Source of the DNA: Bacteroidota bacterium
Lineage (GTDB): Bacteria; Bacteroidota; Bacteroidia; Bacteroidales; Prolixibacteraceae
Direction: 5' to 3'
Assembly: GCA_030706665.1 (NCBI GenBank)
Contig: JAUZOB010000003.1
Location: 1 to 29,927 of the forward strand
DNA length: 29,927 nucleotides
The position numbers and the translations under genes are program-made. Shown piece after piece: positions 7,806 to 16,259 of the stretch. Numbering within the stretch: the first letter of the stretch is position 1; each line of letters starts with the position of its first letter. The notes below the pieces were generated by a model that saw nothing but the letters and a program-made list of their open reading frames with translations, did not search any database and was not told the origin of the DNA.

Positions 7806-8459
7806 ATGAATATGCATAAAATAATATTTTCTCGTAGAGCATTAACTGTTGTTCTGTTACTATTTAGTCTTTCTTTTACTTCATGCAGACATAAATATAC
7901 CCCAAGGCCCCGAGGTTATTTTAGAATATCGTTTCCTAAAAAAGAGTATAAATTGTACGATGAAGGTCATCCTTATCGATTTATGATACCGGTTTATGCA
8001 CAGGCCCGACTTGATGACGATCGATTTTCAGAGCCTCATTGGGTGAATATTACTATTCCTGCCAACAAAGCAGATATTCACATTTCGTATAAAGAGATTA
8101 GCCCATCTGAATATTATAGATTCGGAAAAAAACAACTTTCAGCAGAGGAAGCCAAACGGGCAGTATTGATGCGCTTAACCGAAGATTCGCGTGACCTTGC
8201 TTATAAACATTCTGTTAAGGCCAGCGCTATTGAAGAAAAGGTTTTTATTAACAGCAAAGACAAAGTTTATGGGACAGTATACCTTATTAAAGGGAATGCT
8301 GCATCACCAATGCAGTTCTATTTGACTGATAGTACTCGTCACTTTTTAAGAGGGGCTTTATATATTCGTGAAGTCCCGAATAGCGATTCGTTACAGCCGG
8401 TTATTAAATTTTTAGAAAAAGATATCCGTAAGCTAATAGAAACAACTCAATGGAGATAA
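7806..8459 (+). CDS. gldD: GldD-type lipoprotein
   Basis: 217 residues from ATG 7806, preferred over the upstream in-frame ATG at 7773 because it puts GAGGGGGA about 10 nt upstream and gives a normal lipoprotein signal: MNMHKIIFSRR, a hydrophobic core, and lipobox SFTSC with C27 as the lipidated cysteine. The mature part opens with YTPRPRGYFRISFPKKEY, characteristic of the gliding-motility-associated lipoprotein GldD. In Flavobacterium it is required for gliding and secretion; in Bacteroidales its role is not settled. It follows gldE after 139 bp and precedes the PPTase by 3 bp. Confidence 0.88.
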   Translation: MNMHKIIFSRRALTVVLLLFSLSFTSCRHKYTPRPRGYFRISFPKKEYKLYDEGHPYRFMIPVYAQARLDDDRFSEPHWVNITIPANKADIHISYKEISPSEYYRFGKKQLSAEEAKRAVLMRLTEDSRDLAYKHSVKASAIEEKVFINSKDKVYGTVYLIKGNAASPMQFYLTDSTRHFLRGALYIREVPNSDSLQPVIKFLEKDIRKLIETTQWR

Positions 8460-8462
8460 TGT

Positions 8463-9098
8463 ATGCCTATACTGCTTAAGCGACAAACAAAAGAATATCT
8501 GCTCGGATTATGGGAATTAACCGAGAACCTTCAAACGCTTGAAGATGCCATTTCTGCTAATCCCAGAATGTATTTATTTGCAAGAGAAATTAAAAGTGAA
8601 GCTCGAAGAGCAGAAGCAATTGCAGTCCGTTTATTGCTAAAGGGAATATTGGGATTTTGGCCGGTTATCGAATATTCTCAGGATGGTAAGCCTAAATTGG
8701 CGAACAGTAATTTTAATCTGAGTATTTCACATACGAAAGGATTAGTTGCTGTTCTTTTATCCGATAAGGTTCCCGGAATTGATGTGGAATACGAAAATCG
8801 TTCTGTACAAAAGGTCGCATCTCGTTTCCTTTCCGAGTCCGAATTAGTTGCTTGTAAGCATCAGGAGAAAGAGAATCTGGCCATGCTATTACATTGGTGT
8901 TCAAAGGAAGCTGTTTTTAAAATTGTGGATGAAAAGGATATTAACTTTGCCAAACAAATCAGGGTTTTAATGTTCGATTTTGCAATTCCGCAAGGATGCG
9001 TTCTGATAAATTATACTTCTCATGATGGTGACGAGCACCAATATCATTTGAATACACTACATCTTAATAACTATCTTATCGTTTATTGTATTCAATAG
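8463..9098 (+). CDS. 4'-phosphopantetheinyl transferase superfamily protein
   Basis: 211 residues. Signature residues are GIDVEY (D107, E109, Mg2+ ligands) and WCSKEAVFK (E149 in the KEA motif), preceded by FNLSISHTKGLVAV. By family it moves the phosphopantetheine arm of CoA onto the serine of acyl-carrier or peptidyl-carrier proteins. The size and motif spacing resemble the Sfp/EntD-like class more than the short AcpS type. Its ATG is 3 nt after the gldD stop, and GGAG in the end of gldD serves as its ribosome-binding site, suggesting translational coupling. No carrier protein or synthase is encoded in the window apart from fabD. Confidence 0.88.
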   Translation: MPILLKRQTKEYLLGLWELTENLQTLEDAISANPRMYLFAREIKSEARRAEAIAVRLLLKGILGFWPVIEYSQDGKPKLANSNFNLSISHTKGLVAVLLSDKVPGIDVEYENRSVQKVASRFLSESELVACKHQEKENLAMLLHWCSKEAVFKIVDEKDINFAKQIRVLMFDFAIPQGCVLINYTSHDGDEHQYHLNTLHLNNYLIVYCIQ

Positions 9099-9142
9099 GG
9101 ATACGAACTAAATTTTAAAACTTCTTAATAACTGATGTTTCA

Positions 9143-9173
9143 TGGTTACAAAAAATAACTATATTCGTAACCA
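9143..9173. promoter_or_regulatory. Inverted repeat overlapping a candidate promoter of the sugar permease
   Basis: TGGTTAC (9143-9149) and GTAACCA (9167-9173) are perfect 7-bp inverted arms with a 17-bp spacer. A -7-like TATATTCG lies at 9160-9167 and a -33-like GTTT at 9137-9140, so the arms flank the promoter core. This arrangement suits a repressor operator. The start codon is 25 bp downstream. Confidence 0.4.
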
Positions 9174-9197
9174 CAAACTAAAAAATTAATCTAAAAA

Positions 9198-10418
9198 ATG
9201 ACGAATAATAGTACTACTGCTAAAGGGAATAACTATCTCTTTCCAATGATGGTTATTGGTTTAATGTTTTTTGCAATTGGATTTGCGTTAGGTATTAATA
9301 GTTACCTTATTCCATTGCTTAATAAAGCCTTAAATATTACATCCGGAGAATCATATTTGGTAATTGCTGCAACCTTCTCAGCATTTTTAATCTTTGGTTA
9401 CCCAGCATCTCTTGTTATTGGTAAGATTGGATATAAAAATACCATGGCGCTTTCATTCCTAATGTTCGCTGTGGGCTTATATTTATTTATCCCTTCGGCA
9501 AAAATGGGAAGTCTTCCGCTTTTCCTATGTGCTTCATTTATCAGTGGAATGGGAAATACCTTCTTGCAGGCATCTGTTAATCCTTATATAACAATCCTTG
9601 GTCCTATTGAGAGTGCTGCAAAGCGTATGAGTATAATGGGTATCTGCAATAAACTTGCATGGCCGGTAGCCCCGCTTTTCCTTTCTTTGGTTATTGGGAA
9701 AAGCGTTAAAGATGTTCAGTTGACGGATATTACCCTTCCATTTTATATCATCATCGGTGTATTCCTTCTCTTAGGAGTTATGGCAATTTTGTCAAAACTT
9801 CCTGAAGTAAAAGCAGCCGGAGAAGATGAAGATAGTGCTGAAGATTGTCCTTATGCCGCAAATAAAACTTCTATATGGCAATTTCCTCATCTTTTGTTAG
9901 GATGTCTTGCTCTATTCCTTTATGTAGGTGTTGAAACAGTTTCTTTGGGTACTCTTGTTGACTATGCAAACAGTCTTAATCTGCCCAATGCAGCTCTTTA
10001 TGCATGGATTGCTCCGGTCGGTATGGTTATCGGTTATCTTTGTGGTACTATTTTTATTCCGAAATACATTAATCAGGCAACAGCCTTGAAAGTATGTTCT
10101 ATCATCGCCATTATCGGGTCAATATTGGTAGTACTCGCTCCGGCCGCGATCTCTATTTATTTCATATCCTTAATGGCATTGGGTTGCTCTTTGATGTGGC
10201 CTGCTTTATGGCCACTTGCAATGACAGATCTTGGTAAGTTCACAAAAGCCGGTTCATCCTTGTTGGTTATTGCGATTGTAGGTGGAGCCGTGATTCCAAC
10301 TGTATTCGGTTTTATGAAAGACCTTTTTGGACCACAAAATGCATACTGGATCTGTTTACCCTGTTTCTTGTATATTCTTTATTATGGATTGTCTGGTTAC
10401 AAGATAAGACGTGCATAA
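9198..10418 (+). CDS. MFS sugar permease of the FucP/GluP (FHS) type
   Basis: 406 residues with about twelve hydrophobic segments and a cytoplasmic loop near 200-225 rich in Glu/Asp (AAGEDEDSAEDCPY). The motif QASVNPYITILGP near residue 125 is the family signature of fucose/glucose/galactose-proton symporters, and the second half has LGCLALFLYVGVETVSLGTLVDY. It probably imports a monosaccharide across the inner membrane; the substrate cannot be named. It is transcribed alone, with an inverted repeat over its promoter and a strong terminator behind it. The nearest carbohydrate enzyme is the GH89 gene, 3.5 kb away on the opposite strand. Confidence 0.85.
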   Translation: MTNNSTTAKGNNYLFPMMVIGLMFFAIGFALGINSYLIPLLNKALNITSGESYLVIAATFSAFLIFGYPASLVIGKIGYKNTMALSFLMFAVGLYLFIPSAKMGSLPLFLCASFISGMGNTFLQASVNPYITILGPIESAAKRMSIMGICNKLAWPVAPLFLSLVIGKSVKDVQLTDITLPFYIIIGVFLLLGVMAILSKLPEVKAAGEDEDSAEDCPYAANKTSIWQFPHLLLGCLALFLYVGVETVSLGTLVDYANSLNLPNAALYAWIAPVGMVIGYLCGTIFIPKYINQATALKVCSIIAIIGSILVVLAPAAISIYFISLMALGCSLMWPALWPLAMTDLGKFTKAGSSLLVIAIVGGAVIPTVFGFMKDLFGPQNAYWICLPCFLYILYYGLSGYKIRRA

Positions 10419-10436
10419 TAAATAACGATAAAAAAT

Positions 10437-10475
10437 AAAAGAAAAGGCTGTCTCATACGGACAGCCTTTTCTTTT
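10437..10475. terminator. Bidirectional terminator between the sugar permease and the ATP-grasp fusion gene
   Basis: A perfect 16-bp stem (AAAAGAAAAGGCTGTC / GACAGCCTTTTCTTTT) with a 7-nt loop. A- and T-rich arm ends make it usable on both strands, which suits two convergent genes. The 143 bp between it and the stop of the minus-strand gene hold nothing else recognised. Confidence 0.85.
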
Positions 10476-10618
10476 GGCTCCTTCTGAGAAAATTTGCACA
10501 GAAGGCGTTTATTGCATGAAGTGAGTTGAGAGATCTCTAGAAGAGGACTTCCAATATTTTCCTCATAGTATGAATCCTGAGAGAAACTAAAAATCAATTC
10601 AGAGGCTCAGCCTGTAGA

Positions 10619-13600
10619 TTAATTAGTGGTGTCGTTTTCATCAGGAACCAGAATTACTGCGGTTCCGCTTCGCCCATCCATCAAAATTTTAAGATCTTCC
10701 TTGAATCTAACGTGACATGCATATTCTCCTTGCCATACAATCTCTTGATTCTTAAGTTTGTCCAATTGAAGTGTGAATTCACTCGATTCAAATGGAACAG
10801 AAAAATATCCGACATTCATTGAGGTGACATTGTGAAAGAAGTGTGAGCCCAACGAAGCATCAAGGGGAAAATCTTTTAGCCCCATTTCAACAATCACTTT
10901 AGCATGTGATATATGTGCCCAATGGACAGGAATTCCAGTGAAACGATCGCGGGTACCCCATCTTCCCGGGCCAATAAGAATATAATTTCCTCCGCTTTGT
11001 TCAAAGACACGATTGATTTCGCCAATCTCTGCTGCAATCTCTTTTGTAAGCGTTCTGTCAAAATTCTCCGGCATCACGTAAACTATATCTTTGATTCCTT
11101 CTATGTCTCCATTGCCCATACCTCGGTGAGAGATCATCAGTGCGTGGTTCCGGTCAATCTCTCCCAATTCAATGTCAATCTGATCTTCGATGCGTAAAAG
11201 AGGTTTTATCTGCAAAAGGTAGAACGTCGGATTTCCCCGGTCGTCTTTGGTTAAGTCAACTGCATATTCAATTTCAACCGGAGCTCCCATTGCTTCGCGA
11301 AAGAGACGTAGAAGAAAGCGAAGGGTCTCGGCAAGAGGTATGTAGTTGTATTTAAGAATATTTGCAAAATCAACAACTTTAGGGCCTGTTCCTGCTATTC
11401 CTGCATTAAGCCGGTCATTCAGCATATCGTAAGTCGAAACACAATGAGTTAAAGTTCCGTCTTTTTCTGCTTCCCTAATCTTATATTTTGAGACAGTAGC
11501 CAACTCTCCGTCATTATTCAGGTCAAAATCGGTACGGGTCAGGTCTATTGCATAAAACTCTTTCTGACTGTCGCGTATTTGGTCGGAAACAGAGTTGTGA
11601 CTCAATTCAGGATAGCGGGGACAAAAGCGATATGCTTTTTCTCCGCCGACTACATACATCCCCAACCCAACGGCTGCGACAGAGAAACCATCATCCGGTT
11701 TCATGTATGAGAACGGGTAGTAGTTGTATGATTGTGCTACGCCGCTTATATGAGGATAGAATCGCTTATTATAAGTGTGTCCGACTAATTCCTGAATAAT
11801 AACAGCCATCTTCTCTTCCTCGATCTTGTAATTTACTGCATCGAAATATGACTGAGAGCTCTTGGTAAAGATTGAAGCATATACCAGCTTGACTGCTGTG
11901 ACCAGTTGTTCAAAACGAACATTCAGATCCGGATGATTATTGGGAATCAGATAAGTCGAATATACTCCCGAAAACGGCTGCATCAAAGAATCCTCAAATA
12001 GACCAGAGGAACGAATAGCAAGCGGTTTCTTCATCTGTAACAGATAATGAAACAGCCGATCATTCAATTCATCACTCAGATGTGCATTCAGAAAGAGCTC
12101 TTTAACCTTATTGAAATTCTTTCTGGAATAGATTTCAGTATAAAGATTGTTGATCTCAATAAATTTATCGAATTCTTGTGAACCGATAATGGAAGTGGCA
12201 GGAATCCTGATATTGATATTGGGGATTATCTTCTTAAAATCGATATTTTCAACGAAATGACTCAGAAAAGCCATTCCCCGTCCTTTCCCTCCCAGAGATC
12301 CTTTCCCCATTCGAAGAATATACCGGTTACTATTAACCAATCCTGAATCAAACAGAACAATTCGTCCCCGTAGCTTCTTTTCTCTTACTTTCTCGAATAC
12401 CGTAAGGCATAGACGTCTTACTTCCTGAGGATCATTGAAATCATCAATTTGGTAAGGCAATAACTGTTCGGCTATGTTAATCTCTCCACGGGCCATTAAC
12501 CATGTCGAGAAAGCATTCATTTTCCCGTGATAGATGATTGAATCGATAGGGACTTTTTGGATCTGTTCTTCAAATTCATTCATACTACGGGCTACGGCTA
12601 TTGGGGTTCCGTCCGGATTGCGGAAAACAAAGTCTCCAAATCCAAGCCTTCGGTAGATAAAGTTGTGAATATCCATTGAAAGGCTTTCGGAGTTCTTGTT
12701 GATAAAATCAGCTCCGATGGCTCTTGCCCGATCAGCATTTAAAGGATCATGCGACTGAAGGAGAATCGGGATGGGGAAACGAAGAACCTGCTTCACCAGT
12801 TTGAGAAGTTCAACACCTGCATCTTCATCATCAATGCCGTTTCTCGAGAACTTCACATCTGAAATGACACAAAGCAGATTGTCTTTATAGTGATTGAGAA
12901 CATCGAGAGCGTCTTCAAACGTGCTGGCAAGAAGAACTTTGGGCCGTGCACGCATCTTTAGGATCATATGAAGCTCATCCGTCGATTCGTCAGAGACAAG
13001 GTTTTGTGTCTGAGTCATGATACTGGCGTAAAGAAGCGGAAGGTATCGGGAATAATATTTCTCCGAATCTTCGATAAGAAGAACAACCCGCACATTTCCG
13101 CTTTTCGTATCTCTGCCTACATTCTTTTTGTCCTCAATGTATTTAATCATGGCAAGAAACACGGTCGAATTCCCGTTCCAGACAAAGACACGATCAATCT
13201 CAGGCATTGTTTTAGCTTTCTGTGTAAAGAAGCAAAGGTCAATGTTATTGTTGACGAGCAATAGTATCGGTAGACGCTCTTTTTCTTTATGAATTTCCTC
13301 GGCAAACTTTATCGGAGAAATTCGATCGACTCCGGCCATAATAATAACCAGGTCGAAGTGTTTCGTCTTAATAGTTAGGAGAGCATCGTCCATTGAACTA
13401 ACACTTGTAAAACGAGGGGCAGAGTAGAGGTTCAGCTGCAAATATTCTCCGAAAATCTTATCTGTAAACTGTCCTTCCCGTACAATGGAATATGAGTCGT
13501 AAAGAGTTGCAACCAACAACACCTCTTTTACCTTTGAGGGCATCAACTCTTCGAAGATATCCCTGTCTGTTTTCTTTCTTTTGTAAATTGAAGACAGGCT

Positions 13601-13621
13601 TATTTGATCCAGATAATCCAT
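10619..13621 (-). CDS. Receiver-domain / PEP-synthase-like ATP-grasp fusion protein
   Basis: 1000 residues. About 30-165 is a degenerate CheY-like fold with no acceptor aspartate where one would be expected (LVIIMAG). About 176-325 is a better receiver: acidic pair E184-D185 (LLIEDSEKYY), candidate phosphorylation site D255 (CVISDVKF) and K309 (ADFINKNS). After a linker comes the nucleotide-binding ATP-grasp domain of pyruvate phosphate dikinase/PEP synthase (LGGKGRGMAF near 443; IRSSGLFEDS and FSGVYSTY about 100 residues later; QIKPLLR). The swivelling phosphohistidine domain (TCHxA-type motif) and the PEP-binding barrel are not visible, so it should not make PEP by itself. A role as a phosphorylation-responsive ATP-using enzyme is inference. 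AAAGGAG precedes the ATG, a strong ribosome-binding site for this genome. Confidence 0.82.
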   Translation of the reverse strand: MDYLDQISLSSIYKRKKTDRDIFEELMPSKVKEVLLVATLYDSYSIVREGQFTDKIFGEYLQLNLYSAPRFTSVSSMDDALLTIKTKHFDLVIIMAGVDRISPIKFAEEIHKEKERLPILLLVNNNIDLCFFTQKAKTMPEIDRVFVWNGNSTVFLAMIKYIEDKKNVGRDTKSGNVRVVLLIEDSEKYYSRYLPLLYASIMTQTQNLVSDESTDELHMILKMRARPKVLLASTFEDALDVLNHYKDNLLCVISDVKFSRNGIDDEDAGVELLKLVKQVLRFPIPILLQSHDPLNADRARAIGADFINKNSESLSMDIHNFIYRRLGFGDFVFRNPDGTPIAVARSMNEFEEQIQKVPIDSIIYHGKMNAFSTWLMARGEINIAEQLLPYQIDDFNDPQEVRRLCLTVFEKVREKKLRGRIVLFDSGLVNSNRYILRMGKGSLGGKGRGMAFLSHFVENIDFKKIIPNINIRIPATSIIGSQEFDKFIEINNLYTEIYSRKNFNKVKELFLNAHLSDELNDRLFHYLLQMKKPLAIRSSGLFEDSLMQPFSGVYSTYLIPNNHPDLNVRFEQLVTAVKLVYASIFTKSSQSYFDAVNYKIEEEKMAVIIQELVGHTYNKRFYPHISGVAQSYNYYPFSYMKPDDGFSVAAVGLGMYVVGGEKAYRFCPRYPELSHNSVSDQIRDSQKEFYAIDLTRTDFDLNNDGELATVSKYKIREAEKDGTLTHCVSTYDMLNDRLNAGIAGTGPKVVDFANILKYNYIPLAETLRFLLRLFREAMGAPVEIEYAVDLTKDDRGNPTFYLLQIKPLLRIEDQIDIELGEIDRNHALMISHRGMGNGDIEGIKDIVYVMPENFDRTLTKEIAAEIGEINRVFEQSGGNYILIGPGRWGTRDRFTGIPVHWAHISHAKVIVEMGLKDFPLDASLGSHFFHNVTSMNVGYFSVPFESSEFTLQLDKLKNQEIVWQGEYACHVRFKEDLKILMDGRSGTAVILVPDENDTTN

Positions 13622-13795
13622 AAAGGCTCCTTTTATTTCATTGTCAAATTAGGAAAATCCTTTCTAAGGACAAAATAAATTTAATGGAACGGCAGGGAAC
13701 TATGGAATGTTTGAATAAAGAGGATTAGAAACCCAAGAGGCTGTATCGGAGTCTTTGAAAATTGAATATTGGGGAATTGCATCAGGATAGAAAAA

Positions 13796-13835
13796 CGAAG
13801 AAGGGTGTCTCTATATTTTGAGACACCCTTCTTCG
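13796..13835 (-). terminator. Terminator after the GH89 gene
   Basis: A perfect 16-bp stem (CGAAGAAGGGTGTCTC / GAGACACCCTTCTTCG) with an 8-nt loop. On the minus strand it is followed by TTTTTCT. It lies 56 bp past the glycosidase stop codon, and the 160 bp from there to the ATP-grasp gene start carry that gene's promoter region. Confidence 0.85.
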
Positions 13836-13891
13836 TTTTATAATAAGATCTTTAGACTAAAGAGTTAATCATCAGTCCCGTATATCAACTC

Positions 13892-16078
13892 TTAATAGTC
13901 TTTATACGTTTTGAGTATAGTGTTGATTTCTTCAATAGGATCCTTGAATTGTGCAGTCGAACTTCTCCATGGTTTTTTAATCCATGCCTCTTCCCATTGA
14001 AGTAACTTATCTTTATTCTCCTTATCTGCAGAGGTATTGAATAAAGTCCATCGTTGTTTGTAATAATCTTTGATTAATCCGCTCCATGTTCTTGCAGAAT
14101 ATTCATTTACATCACCGCCCCATGTTGTGATCAGTCGTTTTGCATTTGATTCGTAATAGTCGGACTCTTTTTCATTATCTCCCCATTTCCGTGCAAAAGA
14201 GACCCATCTGCTCAATCGATGGTTGGGATGAGATGCAAACAGACGGTCGATCTCGGTCATCAAATCCATTGCCTCGTTGAATGATTTTTGATCATTGGGG
14301 TTCTTCTTATAAAGAGCAAGCTTTTCATCAGCGATTAATCCCAGATACTGAGCTGCAAACTCAATGGCATCGTAAGTATACAATTTACTTCCTTTGCATT
14401 CTTTGCTGCATTGCATAAACAACCGAACCCCTTCAAAGAATTCCTTTGATTTGTTTACAGACCCGCTTTCGTTTTCAGTCGGTCGGAACTGATAGGTAAA
14501 TCTGGGGTGATTGTCAAATGTGCCAAAGCATGATTTTCTGAAGCATTTCCAGGCCTGTTTCATGGTAGGGGAATTGCTTCCGTATCTTGACAGGCAGTAA
14601 CTATCCAGCCAGTGGTCAACGTTGATAGGTTTATTAGTCCAACTGATATCACTCAGCAATTCATAGATAATATCGTTATTCTCGATTCCTTCCGGTGCGA
14701 AGCCGAATCCTTTAAGGTTGCGTTTCTTCTCGTAAGTAAGAGCCTCATTCGGCATGGATGCATATAGATCCAGCATTCCGTTAAGCGGCACTTTTCCTCC
14801 CATGTTGGGAATGAAAGAATAGATCCACATCTTACCGAAGAATCCTTCATACATTTTCCAGGACGGATCGATTTTCCAGGTAAGTCTGTTGTATTCATTG
14901 GCCAAATCCAGAATGAGCAATTTGTCATCGGGAATCTTTGAGCATAGTGCATTCAATCTTTGAGGAGTCCATAATAACTCATCTTTAACCCGGAAGAATG
15001 GGAAAGTCCATCCCTGCATAACCCAAACGGCATTAGGATTTGCATCTGTTATTGACTGATATACGGAATTTCCGAACATGGATAATTCTTCCAATGCCTT
15101 TTGCGGGTCTTTTGATATCGGAACATCCATTTCGTTAAAACTATCGGCAAGATAAAAAGTATTCTTCCCGAATTCCTTTTCCCACTCACGAATATAAGCA
15201 GCTCCGATTATTCGGAATAGCTTGCTGTCGGGAGCAAGGATTGCTGCTTGATATTTCTTGTCAAAACCGCCCCAGCTAAGTTGACGGAGGGATACATCGG
15301 GATATAATCTCTTGATTGCTTCCGGAACAAAACCGGCGAATGCAGGAACGATTGGTTTCATTCCCAGAGCTCTCATTCGATCCAGAATCTGATGAGTCAG
15401 TTTAATCTGTTTGTCAAAATAAGAAGCAGGAAGCGGGCCATCCCAACCTGTTATATTCCCCATTCTGTTCCATGGGAAATGAGCAGGACCGGTAAAATAT
15501 GTATCCGTTTCTTCTTTTGTCAATCCCAGTTTAACGAAAGTACGATAAAGGATCGCTTCGTGAGCTCCCGGAATGAGAGGCATATTCAGTCCATGAAGGG
15601 CCATCCAGTCGATTTCCTTTTCCCATCTGGACCAATCCCAATAAGGAGTAGTATATCCGTGTGTAACGACATTAAAATAGTAATGATATTTAAATGGACT
15701 TTCTACTTGGGCAGTATAATTGGGCAATGTCTTAGGAAACTGAATGCGATTCCCGGACCAGCTGACGATAGAATGACAACCGTTTTTCAAGAAATCATAA
15801 CAACCCCGGCATAATGCTTCCGTGGTATTCCCGGTAATAATAACCTTTCCATTCTCAGTTTTGATACTATAAGTGCTCCGATCGTTTGTTGCAAATCCCT
15901 TCTTAAAGACAAAGATATTAGCAGCCTGAGCTCCCATTACCCTGCTTAAAACTTCGCGAGCGGTTGCAGGATTGAAGTCAGTCTCTTTCTGTACGGGCAT
16001 GCCTGAGGATGGAGTAAAAGTACCACAGACCATTAGGTTAAAAGTGATAAATAATATACAGAAGAATAATTTTCTCAT
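13892..16078 (-). CDS. Secreted alpha-N-acetylglucosaminidase, GH89
   Basis: 728 residues. A hydrophobic N-terminal export signal ends near residue 19; MVCGTF leaves open a non-canonical lipoprotein site. An N-terminal alpha/beta domain (about 30-120) precedes the (beta/alpha)8 catalytic domain, which holds YLADSFNEM (E316) and GFAPEGIENN (E463), matching the two catalytic glutamates of human NAGLU (E316, E446), and a C-terminal helical domain (from about 490). By family it hydrolyses terminal alpha-linked N-acetylglucosamine, as in heparan sulfate or class III mucin glycans. No SusC/SusD pair, sulfatase or sigma/anti-sigma pair lies next to it, so it appears to be a stand-alone enzyme. Confidence 0.93.
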   Translation of the reverse strand: MRKLFFCILFITFNLMVCGTFTPSSGMPVQKETDFNPATAREVLSRVMGAQAANIFVFKKGFATNDRSTYSIKTENGKVIITGNTTEALCRGCYDFLKNGCHSIVSWSGNRIQFPKTLPNYTAQVESPFKYHYYFNVVTHGYTTPYWDWSRWEKEIDWMALHGLNMPLIPGAHEAILYRTFVKLGLTKEETDTYFTGPAHFPWNRMGNITGWDGPLPASYFDKQIKLTHQILDRMRALGMKPIVPAFAGFVPEAIKRLYPDVSLRQLSWGGFDKKYQAAILAPDSKLFRIIGAAYIREWEKEFGKNTFYLADSFNEMDVPISKDPQKALEELSMFGNSVYQSITDANPNAVWVMQGWTFPFFRVKDELLWTPQRLNALCSKIPDDKLLILDLANEYNRLTWKIDPSWKMYEGFFGKMWIYSFIPNMGGKVPLNGMLDLYASMPNEALTYEKKRNLKGFGFAPEGIENNDIIYELLSDISWTNKPINVDHWLDSYCLSRYGSNSPTMKQAWKCFRKSCFGTFDNHPRFTYQFRPTENESGSVNKSKEFFEGVRLFMQCSKECKGSKLYTYDAIEFAAQYLGLIADEKLALYKKNPNDQKSFNEAMDLMTEIDRLFASHPNHRLSRWVSFARKWGDNEKESDYYESNAKRLITTWGGDVNEYSARTWSGLIKDYYKQRWTLFNTSADKENKDKLLQWEEAWIKKPWRSSTAQFKDPIEEINTILKTYKDY

Positions 16079-16207
16079 AGCTTTTTGATTTTCTTTGATT
16101 TGTTAATTAGATGTTTTATGATTGATCAGCTAAATTAGAAAAAATTTAGGTAAAAATGAAACGAAACCCCCAATATTCAAGCATGTTTGAGGAATATTTT
16201 AAAAAAA

Positions 16208-16240
16208 AAGAGGGTGCTCGAATTGACCGAACACCCTCTT
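16208..16240 (-). terminator. Terminator after korB
   Basis: A 13-bp stem with a 7-nt loop, followed on the minus strand by nine T residues, located 19 bp past the korB stop. The single imperfect pair is U-G in minus-strand RNA but C-A in plus-strand RNA, so the hairpin is best formed by the kor transcript. Confidence 0.85.
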
Positions 16241-16259
16241 AAAATTTTGTATGTATAGC

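Noticed and set aside
10397..10597. A 66-codon minus-strand open frame downstream of the ATP-grasp gene.
   Set aside because: It runs through the 16-bp terminator hairpin and its translation has no recognisable features.
15392..15814. A 140-codon open frame on the plus strand.
   Set aside because: It lies fully antisense inside the GH89 catalytic domain, whose frame has strong family motifs; the plus-strand translation has no recognisable fold or motif.
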